Shown: positions 33,805-41,872 of the stretch, in pieces
How positions within the stretch are numbered: the first letter of the stretch is position 1
How the letters are laid out: the number at the start of each line of letters is the position of its first letter
Assembly (NCBI GenBank): GCA_049793155.1
Contig: JBARBN010000009.1
Location: 40,394 to 104,393 of the forward strand
Direction: 5' to 3'
DNA length: 64,000 nucleotides
Source: JALNZF01 sp049793155
GTDB lineage: Bacteria > Nitrospirota > UBA9217
Position numbers and translations under genes: made by a program
Notes under the pieces: generated by a model
What the model was told of the DNA's origin: nothing
Databases searched by the model: none
The model's input: only the letters and a program-made list of their open reading frames with translations

Positions 33805-34596
33805 TTGATAACTTCCCTTCCTGAAACCGAGGTCCTGCGGGCCTGCCAAACACTTTTTGGAACAAGGGTTCCCATCAACAGAGGTTTTTTGTTCAATCTT
33901 CAACCCGAAGGCCTCAAGGCCGCCTACCGGAAACAAGCCAAACAGATCCATCCTGATTTTTTTGCCTGCGAATCTCCGAATATTCAACAACAGCAAACCG
34001 CGCTTTTTCGGGATGTCGTGGATGCCTATGACGTCGTCAATCGGTATTTTAAGCAGCGGGAAAAAAGAGCGTGCGCATCGTCATCATCACCGGCGCCCGC
34101 GCACCGCAGCCCGCGGAAACCCAATAAAAAGTCATGGGATCCGGCGAACAACATGGATGGGCCTGCCGGTCCCTCAGTTCACGAGGCATTGCCGCTTCGC
34201 TCCCTGCAATTCGGACAATATCTTTATTATCGGGGATTCATCACCTACCGTGCGCTGATAGATGCCGTAGTCTGGCAGCGCAGACAACGACCGGTCATCG
34301 GAGACATCGCACTTCGATGGTGTTGGTTGAATCCTGCATCAATCGAATGGATCCTCCAGGCAGGGGGCCTGCGCGGCCGCTTCGGAGAAAAGGCATCGGC
34401 CCTGGGTCTGCTCACACCATTTCAGATAAGAGTACTGCTCTCGTTCCAGCGATCCCGACAGAAACGCCTGGGGACCTACTTTGTTGAGCACAGGATAATG
34501 AAAGCGGAGAAACTCGAACTCCTGGTTCAGGAGCTGCACGCATACAATATGCGCTTCCGGACGAGCCTCTCCGCAAGAAACAAGTCCGAGGCGTAA
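33805..34596 (+). CDS. J-domain protein fused to four MshEN-like motifs
   Basis: The protein has 263 residues. A J-domain (about 15-88) has LKAAYRKQAKQIHPDFF, with the HPD tripeptide at 49-51 that stimulates Hsp70. After a linker (90-130) come two pairs of 24-residue motifs of the pattern (R/Q)(L/F)G-x2-L-x3-G-x6-L-x3-L-x2-Q: 135-158 and 164-187, then 192-215 and 221-244. Each pair is separated by exactly five residues, as in MshEN c-di-GMP-binding domains. Motifs 1 and 3 are intact; 2 and 4 lack the second Gly and the Gln. The start is TTG 33805 (GAGGAC upstream). A c-di-GMP-regulated co-chaperone is inference. Confidence 0.7.
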   Translation: MITSLPETEVLRACQTLFGTRVPINRGFLFNLQPEGLKAAYRKQAKQIHPDFFACESPNIQQQQTALFRDVVDAYDVVNRYFKQREKRACASSSSPAPAHRSPRKPNKKSWDPANNMDGPAGPSVHEALPLRSLQFGQYLYYRGFITYRALIDAVVWQRRQRPVIGDIALRWCWLNPASIEWILQAGGLRGRFGEKASALGLLTPFQIRVLLSFQRSRQKRLGTYFVEHRIMKAEKLELLVQELHAYNMRFRTSLSARNKSEA

Positions 34597-34639
34597 GTTT
34601 ATAAACACCTGAACATGTTTCGCGCTGACAACCGGCGCA

Positions 34640-35386
34640 TCACTCCAGCGACACCGTAAAGCTCCCCGGGTAACCATGCTCTGAGAAATCCAGCTCTGCG
34701 GCTTCCGCAGCAGTCAGCGAAGTATACTTGCCCGCGTAGACCCGGTGAAAGATCTCTCCATTGATGTTCGTCGTGTGGATCTCCGAGAAGCCGACCATTT
34801 TTTTCATCTCCGCAGACAGACGGTGCGCATTTCCATATTCCTTGAAGGAGCCGACCTGAACGGTATAATTGCCTGCATCATAGTTCTCAGGCGTTTTGTA
34901 CTGATCAACACCTGTTCCCCGGTACCCCAGCGCCTCGATCCTCACCGGTGCGGTTCCCACGATATCTACTCCGAGCATCTTGGCCGCTGAATAGGACAGG
35001 TCGATGACCCTGCCTTTGACAAAGGGGCCGCGATCGTTGACGCGAACGACGGCTTCACGACCGTTTTCCCTGTTCTGGACCTTGACATACACACCGAGCG
35101 GCAGCGTTTTGTGCGCCGCGGTCATAGCATGCATGTCGTATGTCTCGCCGTTGCTCGTTTTTTTTCCGTCGAAATCCGGTCCGTACCAGCTTGCGATACC
35201 GGTCTGAACGAACCCTGCATGGGTTTGCAAAGGCTCATACCGCTGACCCAACACCGTGTAGGGCTTTTGATATGCCTTTAGCCTGGATGCGGGCGGCTGC
35301 GTTACCGCAGTCTTTTTCGGCGCGCAGGATGCAACCAGTATAACGCAACAGATGACCAGTATGAACCGCTTTATCATCCCTGCCAT
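34640..35386 (-). CDS. rlpA: RlpA-like lipoprotein (septal ring lytic transglycosylase) with SPOR domain
   Basis: The 248-residue protein has a lipobox LVASC near residue 20, so it is an outer-membrane lipoprotein. The double-psi beta-barrel (about 63-155) contains GIASWYGPDFDGKKTSNGE and VRVNDRGPF, with catalytic Asp/His-type residues kept. The C-terminal SPOR domain (about 170-248) binds denuded septal peptidoglycan. It cleaves naked glycan strands during cell separation. ATG 35386 or ATG 35377 could be the start. Confidence 0.92.
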   Translation of the reverse strand: MAGMIKRFILVICCVILVASCAPKKTAVTQPPASRLKAYQKPYTVLGQRYEPLQTHAGFVQTGIASWYGPDFDGKKTSNGETYDMHAMTAAHKTLPLGVYVKVQNRENGREAVVRVNDRGPFVKGRVIDLSYSAAKMLGVDIVGTAPVRIEALGYRGTGVDQYKTPENYDAGNYTVQVGSFKEYGNAHRLSAEMKKMVGFSEIHTTNINGEIFHRVYAGKYTSLTAAEAAELDFSEHGYPGSFTVSLE

Positions 35387-35543
35387 ACCCCTTGCTCTTT
35401 TAATTAACCCCGTGTATTATCCTTCGCAAGACCGCTCGCCAGGGGCAGCATGCGGTGATATCATACAAACTATTGAGCGGGAGAGCAACAGAAAAAAGCC
35501 CGCTGTTCGGATAAACAATTTTTTTACGCAAGGGGGCGCGCCC

Positions 35544-35849
35544 ATGATCAAACATGTGGTGATGTGGAAGCTGAAGGATTTTGCGGAAGAGGCAGACAAG
35601 GCGCGGAACGCAAAGAGGATCAAGATCGAGCTTGAGGCATTAAAAAACACTATCCCGCAGATATTTCACCTTGAGGTCGGCATCAATTTTCTTGAATCGG
35701 ACGCCGCCTACGATGTGGTGCTCTTTTCAGTATTTAAGAACGAGAAAGACCTCGAACTCTACCAGAACCATCCGGACCATCGCGCAGTCGCCGAGTTCAT
35801 CGGCAAGGTGAAAGAAGACAGGGCAGTTGTCGATTACAAGACGCTTTGA
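35544..35849 (+). CDS. Dabb (stress-responsive A/B barrel) domain protein
   Basis: The 101-residue dimeric ferredoxin-like protein starts MIKHVVMWKLKDFAEE, with the conserved NHPDH-type segment (LYQNHPDHRAVAEFI). The catalytic role is unknown; family members range from cyclases to stress proteins. ATG 35544 is set by the domain start. Rhodanese follows 19 nt later. Confidence 0.85.
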   Translation: MIKHVVMWKLKDFAEEADKARNAKRIKIELEALKNTIPQIFHLEVGINFLESDAAYDVVLFSVFKNEKDLELYQNHPDHRAVAEFIGKVKEDRAVVDYKTL

Positions 35850-35868
35850 CGTTTTCAAGGAGCACCGA

Positions 35869-36195
35869 ATGGAACGGACCATACAACCTGCGGACCTTCA
35901 GGAGCAGCTGGCATCCCGGACAGACCTTGTCCTCCTCGACGTCCGGCGCAAGCCAGACTACGATGCCGACCAGGATAAGCTTCCGGGTGCAGAGTGGCGC
36001 GATCCCGACAAGGTGGATGAATGGAGCACGACCCTTCCCGGGGACAAGCAAGTGGTTATCTACTGCGTGCGCGGCGGCTCGGTGAGCAATCGGGTGCTCG
36101 ATTATCTCCGGGAACTGAGGGTTCAGGCCCGTTTTATCGAAGGCGGGATCGAAGCGTGGAAAGCGGCCGGCGGACCAATTATCAAGAAAAGCTAA
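35869..36195 (+). CDS. Rhodanese-domain sulfurtransferase
   Basis: The 108-residue single rhodanese domain has the active-site loop CVRGGSVSNRV with the persulfide Cys, and LLDVRRKPDYDAD at the N-terminal CH2 motif. It moves sulfane sulfur from thiosulfate or polysulfide to cyanide, thioredoxin or other thiols. CAAGGAG precedes ATG 35869. It is probably co-transcribed with the Dabb gene. Confidence 0.88.
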   Translation: MERTIQPADLQEQLASRTDLVLLDVRRKPDYDADQDKLPGAEWRDPDKVDEWSTTLPGDKQVVIYCVRGGSVSNRVLDYLRELRVQARFIEGGIEAWKAAGGPIIKKS

Positions 36196-36508
36196 CTGCC
36201 GGGGACGAGCAGAAATCACCGTTCAGCCAATAGCAGGGACAAAGGTCGCTTCACGAAGCACGGCCTGAATTCTTATTCACGGGTTTGAACCCGTATCTTT
36301 CCGGTGTCTAAGGAATCCCGCTTCGCCAGCCTGAAATGCAAGGACGCCATTGTCATCTGAGGTCCGTGTTGTGAATCAAGAGAACGAAGCTGCAATACCC
36401 TGATCAGGGCCTGTCCATGGATCGCTTTTCCTCAATAACACACTGCCATCCCGGTAAGCGCCCTCGCCGGGTTTTGCCTCTGCCTGCCGGACCGAACACG
36501 TGCGTATC
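36196..36508. other. Gap after rhodanese gene
   Basis: No gene seen. A small hairpin, ACGGGT-TTGA-ACCCGT (36279-36294), followed by ATCTTT could end the Dabb-rhodanese transcript. Confidence 0.45.
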
Positions 36509-36805
36509 TTATTTCGGGTCAGCGGTAAGCCATTTTGCAATACCCGCGAAGACCAGTGCGAGTATGAGGGCCAGAAGAGCAACGAGGAGAGACGCGGCTC
36601 CCGGGGACAGCGGTGATGAGGCAAGGTATTGATATATACCCATCAGAAAATAAAATGCCGCGATCAGGACGAGAAGGGCAGCAAGTGCAGCACTCGCAAG
36701 TCCCCATCCCATGTTCGTTATCGCCCTTCTCAGGACCCGCCCTTCCGTTTCCAGCAAACGCAGTATGACCGTAGCAATATCAAGGAGAATCGTCAGTATC
36801 TTCAT
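36509..36805 (-). CDS. Small holin-superfamily-like membrane protein
   Basis: The 98-residue protein has an N-terminal helix and two membrane helices (about 33-58 and 68-92). It fits the phage-holin III (DUF1469-like) group found in many non-phage genomes, often beside DUF883 proteins. It is the second gene of a two-gene unit; its start overlaps the stop of the DUF883 gene by 4 nt. Probably envelope stress or membrane curvature; no direct evidence. Confidence 0.7.
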   Translation of the reverse strand: MKILTILLDIATVILRLLETEGRVLRRAITNMGWGLASAALAALLVLIAAFYFLMGIYQYLASSPLSPGAASLLVALLALILALVFAGIAKWLTADPK

Positions 36806-37134
36806 TGTTTGTCTCCCTGGTGCCAGAGTTTGGCGACCAAATAGCCGAATCCGAATGCGGCCAGGACGCTGACCAGGGGATGCTGCTCTACCTCATCCGC
36901 AAGGCCCTTGACGACTTTTTCACCCTGGACCCGCGAGGTGGCGAGCTTATCTAAGAGATCCGCAAATGTACTGAAGCCGTGCTCGTCATGGTCTTGACCT
37001 TCTTCCCCGGTGGCAGCTGTTTTTGCTCCGGCGTTTGCCTTCGCGCCGGCAGCGAGTGAAGTGATCTCATCACGCAATCGCGCAATATCCGCTTTCAGCG
37101 CATCCAGTTCTTTATCGTGTGTTTTTTCCGTCAT
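36802..37134 (-). CDS. DUF883 (ElaB/YqjD-like) membrane-anchored protein
   Basis: The 110-residue protein has an N-terminal coiled coil (KELDALKADIARLRDEI), a flexible A/G-rich linker and a C-terminal glycine-containing membrane anchor (HPLVSVLAAFGFGYLVAKL). YqjD/ElaB proteins tether ribosomes to the inner membrane in stationary phase. Pairing with a holin-like partner is common. Confidence 0.8.
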   Translation of the reverse strand: MTEKTHDKELDALKADIARLRDEITSLAAGAKANAGAKTAATGEEGQDHDEHGFSTFADLLDKLATSRVQGEKVVKGLADEVEQHPLVSVLAAFGFGYLVAKLWHQGDKQ

Positions 37135-37185
37135 GTTCTTTTTCTCCTTTGCGCAATTGTATCGAACGGTCTTGTCTCGTCTATT

Positions 37186-38184
37186 TCAGGATACCGGATC
37201 AACACCCGCAATCCCGCCGTCATAATGGTCTTTCCCCGGATGGACCTTGTTGATAAGTTCACGGGTAAAGACCCTGTCCTCGTCAATATCCTGTTGAATA
37301 TATCCCAGCTTCCTTAAGACCGGCACGAACTTCATGGTCGAGGCAATATAGCCATCGGTGAGTCCGGCACAGTACTTTGGCGATACCGCAAGTGTGTCGA
37401 GAACGAACTTTTCATCAACCACGCCGACAAAATCAGCAATCAAGCGCGCCGCTTGCATCGGTTCCCGCCGGATGAAAGCAGTGGACTCCTCGTGAAGTGC
37501 CAGAAAACGCTCAACGATCTTGCGCTCCCGGTCCAGGAACCCGCGATCGACCACGATCCCGTAGCTCGGGTTCTTCGGCCACAGCCGCGACGGCGGATAA
37601 AGGATCTTCCCGCCTGCGAACCGACTGATTGCGATTGCCAGGGCCGGCGTCCCCACCGCAGCAGCAACTTCGCGCCTGGCCATCGCCTCGGTCACTAGGT
37701 CTGCCCAGGGATAGTTGAGGACCTTGATCTGGTTGTGCAGGCCATGCTGCTCAAGGCAGTCCCTGAGGATGACATCATGAATTGACCCTGTCCCGGGCAC
37801 CCCGATGGCCAGCCCCCGGAGCTGCCGCAGAATGTCACTCAGGTCGCTGATCTCCGGAAATCCGGCACCTTGCGAACTCCCTGCCAGGACCGTCCCTTCC
37901 ATATGACCGCCCGCAACGCAGATGACATTGATGCCCTTACTCATTCCGATAATCGCGGGCGGCAGGCCAATGTAGGCAAGATCCAGTTCGTTCTGTTGAA
38001 AGGCCTGCATGATCGCCGGGCCGGTGCCCATAAGCCTCCACTCGATCACTGCCCCGAGCCTCGCATCCGCGTTACCCTCCGCCATAAGCAGGATCGCCGT
38101 GTGATAGAACGTAGAAAGGTGTCCGATCCTGACCTTCACCGGCCACTCCGCATCCAATAGACGCTGTTTAGCAACATATGACAA
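37186..38184 (-). CDS. NMT1/SsuA-like solute-binding fold without signal peptide
   Basis: The 332-residue type II periplasmic-binding fold of the NitT/TauT (SsuA/ThiY-like) group has VRIGHLSTFYHTAILLMAEG, ELDLAYIGLPPAII and GLAIGVPGTGSIHDVIL. The start is TTG 38184 with GGTGGAG upstream. There is no hydrophobic N-terminal export signal in the frame, and no permease or ATPase gene is nearby. It may be cytoplasmic, perhaps a ligand sensor for the divergent kinase gene at 38336. Confidence 0.75.
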   Translation of the reverse strand: MSYVAKQRLLDAEWPVKVRIGHLSTFYHTAILLMAEGNADARLGAVIEWRLMGTGPAIMQAFQQNELDLAYIGLPPAIIGMSKGINVICVAGGHMEGTVLAGSSQGAGFPEISDLSDILRQLRGLAIGVPGTGSIHDVILRDCLEQHGLHNQIKVLNYPWADLVTEAMARREVAAAVGTPALAIAISRFAGGKILYPPSRLWPKNPSYGIVVDRGFLDRERKIVERFLALHEESTAFIRREPMQAARLIADFVGVVDEKFVLDTLAVSPKYCAGLTDGYIASTMKFVPVLRKLGYIQQDIDEDRVFTRELINKVHPGKDHYDGGIAGVDPVS

Positions 38185-38335
38185 TAATAGTCTCCACCTT
38201 CGGCGTAGTCAACCCCCTTCCGGTGGAAATGTTTATTCGGAATTTACCTGCGCCCACGAGTGCAGGGCGAAACGCGCGATCCGCGACCCCCTTTCCTGTT
38301 GCCGGTCTTCGGACAGTGTGTTAGTATATTAAAGC

Positions 38336-40354
38336 ATGACGATCTCGCTCGAAAAAGACAGCTCGGAGCTGCTCAGAACGCTCGATGTCCTGAACATGCC
38401 TGCTTTCATCGTCGATGCGCGGTGGACCATCCTCTCGTGCAATGACAACGTCCGTGCCGTATTCGAATATGACCGGGCAGAGGTCATCGGCCGGCATGTC
38501 GAGAAGTTCGTGTCTCTTGACAGCCTGGTCCGGGAGCATGGTGCATCCAGCCCTTCTCTCCCCGGTGACGCGTCCAAAGGCAGCGGAGGAACGGTGTTCC
38601 GGGCCTTCTGTTTCCGGAAGAACAGCGGCCCGCTGCTGTCACGCGTTACCGTGATCCCGAACCGGCAGCATGACCCCGACCAGATGATCATCGTGGTCCG
38701 GGACGCACTCGAACAAAAGGGTGCGGCCGCGGGTACTGCCCGCCCTGATGACCAGGCACCCCAGGTCGAGCTCATCAACGAACTGAGCAGCATCATCAAT
38801 TCCAGTCTGAGCATCGGAACGATCTTCCGAATGGTCGTCTCGGAGCTGCGGAAGATCATCGACTACAGCAGGGCAAGCCTTCTGCTGTACAACGAAACAG
38901 ACGACAACTTCCTGATCTTCGCGCTTGACACCGAGATGAGGACCACGATGAAAAAGGGGGTAAAGGCCCCGATCGAGGGCACGAGCGCCGGTTGGGTCGT
39001 GCGCAACAACAAGCCCTGGATCAGCCGCGATCTGAAGGAAACCACCTTTCCTCTGGACCGGAAGCTCCTCGACGAGGGCATCCGTTCCACGATCAGCATT
39101 CCCCTGTTCCATGACCGCATGCTCGGCGTGTTCAATTTCGACAGCACCAACCCATCGCAATACACGGAAAAGGACCTGAAGCTCCTGCTGCCCGTGGCCA
39201 AGCATATCGCCGTGGCCCTTGAGAACGCGGTCCTGTTTGAAGAGATCTCGAAGGAAAAGAAAGAGTGGGAGCGGACCTTCGACGCGATCACCGACATGGT
39301 CTGGATCGAGGACGGCAGGCAGCAGGTTATCCGCGCGAACCACACGCTCCTCATGCGGACCGGCTATTCCAAATCCGAGATCACGAACAAACACTGCGGC
39401 GAGCTTCTCGGCAAACTGGGGATCATGATCGAAGGGTGTCTGTGCGCGGAGACGCTGTCGTGCAAACGGCCGGCCTTCCAGGAGCTCAGGAGCGCGGGCG
39501 GCAGCATCTTCAACTTCTGGGCCTATCCGCTGATCGACGAGGAGGGCCGGCTCTATGCCATCGTCCACTATCTCAAGGACGTGACGGCCCAGCGGCGGAT
39601 AGAACAGCAGCTCATTCGCACGGACAAGCTGGCTTCACTCGGCACGCTCGTGGCCGGCATCGCCCATGAGATCAACAACCCGCTCGGTATCATCGCCGGC
39701 TTTTCCGAGGCGCTTCTCGACCGGGCCGCAGCGCCGGCCCTGGGCGCCATGAAGGAGTTCGAGGACTTTCCTGATTACCTCAAAACGATCCACAGCGAGA
39801 TCTTCCGCTGCAAGGGCATCCTCAAGAGCCTGCTCGAATTTGCGCGGCCGTCGGGGGGCACCTTCCGGGAGATCGACATCAACGAGCTCATCAAAGAAGT
39901 GCTGCTCCTGCTCCAGCACAGGACCACCAGGCTCAAGCACACCCTTGAACTCGACCTGGACCGGGATGTGCCGAAGATCCACGCGGACGCGGGCAGCCTC
40001 AGACAGCTGTTGTTGAACCTTCTCCTGAATGCCATCTACTTCACACCCGAGGGAGGGAGCATCTTCATCAAGACAGAGACAGACGATGTCCTGGAGGAGA
40101 CCCGCTTCCCGGGCTGCCCGCTCCGGGTCCGGCTCTCGGTTACGGACACCGGGTCCGGCATTTCGGATGATCTGATCGAAAGGATCTTTGACCCGTTCTT
40201 CACGACCAAGCCCGTGGGCGAGGGAACCGGCCTCGGCCTTACCATCAGCCACAAGATCGTTGAAGAACACAACGGCTTTCTTGACGTGAAGAGTGAACCC
40301 GGCAAGGGCGCGAGCTTTATCATCACGCTGCCGTCGATCGCATGCGGGGAGTGA
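38336..40354 (+). CDS. Soluble PAS-GAF-PAS sensor histidine kinase
   Basis: The protein has 672 residues. PAS (about 10-110), GAF (about 150-300), PAS (about 310-420), HisKA with GIAHEINNPLGIIAGFSEAL (phospho-acceptor H444) and HATPase (about 530-670; DTGSGIS, GEGTGLGL) follow in order. There is no membrane helix, so the signal is cytoplasmic. An EBP response regulator follows after 156 bp with an inverted-repeat element in between. The 5' end has no Shine-Dalgarno; a TATATT just upstream would give a leaderless start. Confidence 0.9.
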   Translation: MTISLEKDSSELLRTLDVLNMPAFIVDARWTILSCNDNVRAVFEYDRAEVIGRHVEKFVSLDSLVREHGASSPSLPGDASKGSGGTVFRAFCFRKNSGPLLSRVTVIPNRQHDPDQMIIVVRDALEQKGAAAGTARPDDQAPQVELINELSSIINSSLSIGTIFRMVVSELRKIIDYSRASLLLYNETDDNFLIFALDTEMRTTMKKGVKAPIEGTSAGWVVRNNKPWISRDLKETTFPLDRKLLDEGIRSTISIPLFHDRMLGVFNFDSTNPSQYTEKDLKLLLPVAKHIAVALENAVLFEEISKEKKEWERTFDAITDMVWIEDGRQQVIRANHTLLMRTGYSKSEITNKHCGELLGKLGIMIEGCLCAETLSCKRPAFQELRSAGGSIFNFWAYPLIDEEGRLYAIVHYLKDVTAQRRIEQQLIRTDKLASLGTLVAGIAHEINNPLGIIAGFSEALLDRAAAPALGAMKEFEDFPDYLKTIHSEIFRCKGILKSLLEFARPSGGTFREIDINELIKEVLLLLQHRTTRLKHTLELDLDRDVPKIHADAGSLRQLLLNLLLNAIYFTPEGGSIFIKTETDDVLEETRFPGCPLRVRLSVTDTGSGISDDLIERIFDPFFTTKPVGEGTGLGLTISHKIVEEHNGFLDVKSEPGKGASFIITLPSIACGE

Positions 40355-40377
40355 GAAGGAAACGCACCGATTTATTA

Positions 40378-40448
40378 ACCGCGGAGACGCGGAGGCACGG
40401 AGAAAAGCCTTTTGATCGATTATGTTCTTCTCGGCGCCTCAGCGGCGG
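40378..40448. repeat. Short inverted-repeat element, class A
   Basis: ACCGCGGAGACGCGGAGG...CACGGAGAA-type left arm (40378-40404) faces TTCTCGGCGCCTCAGCGGCGG (40428-40448). It is related to the element at 60428-60565 and lies between the kinase and its regulator. Confidence 0.6.
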
Positions 40449-40510
40449 ATTTTTAGTTTTTACGAATCCATCAAAATTGGAGTTTGTGATCGGGGATTTG
40501 TGATATTGCT

Positions 40511-41845
40511 ATGATCAACGTTCTTGTCGTCGACGACGAAGAGCCCTTCAGAAGGCTCCTGAACAAGGAACTGGCCCGCAAAGGATACGCCGTTCAAGTG
40601 GCACGCGACGGCGGCGAAGCCCTGCGCATTCTGCGCGACAACGTCTTTGATGTGATCCTCCTTGATGTCGTCATGCCCGGTGTGAACGGCCTGTCGCTCA
40701 TGAAGAAGCTGAAGGAGGACCCGGGGGCGCCTGCGATCATCGTCCTCACCGGCAAGGCAACGGTCGAGACCGCCGTGGACGCCATGAAGAACGGCGCCTA
40801 TGATTATCTCACCAAGCCTTACAAGCTCGACGAACTGTCGATCGTCATCGAAAGGGCCTACGAGTTCAACCGCCTGAGCGTCAAGAACAAGCTGCTGGAG
40901 CAGGAGCTGGTAAGAAAAGAACCCCCCTATGAGTTCATCGGGAAAAGCAGGCAGCTTCAGGAGATCCTTGCGCTCATCAAGAAGGTGGCGCCTGCCGACT
41001 CACCGGTCTTCATTCAGGGCGAGAGCGGAACAGGCAAGGAGCTTATTGCGAACACGGTCTGGCACTACAGCGCCAGGAAGGACGCGCCGTTCATCGCCCT
41101 CAACTGCGCCTCCCTTTCGGAGACCCTGATCGAGTCCGAGATCTTCGGCCACGAGAAGGGCGCCTTCACCAATGCATACCAGCTGAAGCACGGCCTCGTC
41201 GAGGTGGCGGACAAGGGAACGCTGTTCCTTGACGAGATCGGGGAGATGCCCGTCGCGTTGCAGCCCAAGTTCCTTCGGTTCCTTGATTCCGGGGAGTTCC
41301 GGCGGGTCGGCGGGAACAAAACCCTGCGGGTGGACGTCCGCATGATCGCGGCAACCAACAAGGACCTGTCAAACCTCATCAAGACGGGAAATTTCCGAGA
41401 AGACCTGTATTACCGCCTGAACGTGATCAACGTTGCCATTCCCCCGCTCCGGGACCGGAAAGAGGACATTGCCGGGCTCTCGGACCACTTCCTGAAAAAA
41501 TATGCGCAGAAACTGTCCAAGTCCATCGCGGGTTTTACTGCGGAGGCCCGTGAACTGCTCACGGGGTATCAGTGGCCCGGCAATGTACGGGAGCTCGAGA
41601 ATGTCATTGAGCGGGCCGTGATCCTGTGTGAGGGCGACCAGATCGGCGCGGAAGACCTGTCGATCTCGTCTTATGCAGCGGTCGCTGAGATGAGCGTAAA
41701 TCCTTCCCTCGAAGAGATGGAGAAGAACTATATCCTCCGGGTCCTGAAAGAAGCAGGCAACAACCAGTCAAAAGCGAGCCAGCTCCTCGGCATCGATCGG
41801 AAGACCCTGTATCTCAAACTGAAGAAATACGGGATCAGTCCTTAG
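40511..41845 (+). CDS. NtrC-family sigma54 response regulator (GAFTNA variant)
   Basis: The protein has 444 residues: receiver (1-120, D8/D9, acceptor D52, K at KPYKLDEL), AAA+ activator (about 138-370; GESGTGKE, LFLDEIGE) and Fis-type helix-turn-helix (NQSKASQLLGIDRKTLYLKLKKYGI). The sigma54 contact loop is GAFTNA (41159-41176) instead of GAFTGA. It is the cognate partner of the kinase at 38336. It converges on prpE with 27 bp between stops. No ribosome site precedes the ATG. Confidence 0.92.
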   Translation: MINVLVVDDEEPFRRLLNKELARKGYAVQVARDGGEALRILRDNVFDVILLDVVMPGVNGLSLMKKLKEDPGAPAIIVLTGKATVETAVDAMKNGAYDYLTKPYKLDELSIVIERAYEFNRLSVKNKLLEQELVRKEPPYEFIGKSRQLQEILALIKKVAPADSPVFIQGESGTGKELIANTVWHYSARKDAPFIALNCASLSETLIESEIFGHEKGAFTNAYQLKHGLVEVADKGTLFLDEIGEMPVALQPKFLRFLDSGEFRRVGGNKTLRVDVRMIAATNKDLSNLIKTGNFREDLYYRLNVINVAIPPLRDRKEDIAGLSDHFLKKYAQKLSKSIAGFTAEARELLTGYQWPGNVRELENVIERAVILCEGDQIGAEDLSISSYAAVAEMSVNPSLEEMEKNYILRVLKEAGNNQSKASQLLGIDRKTLYLKLKKYGISP

Positions 41846-41872
41846 CTTAATCGATTCATTTGCGTCCGTGCA

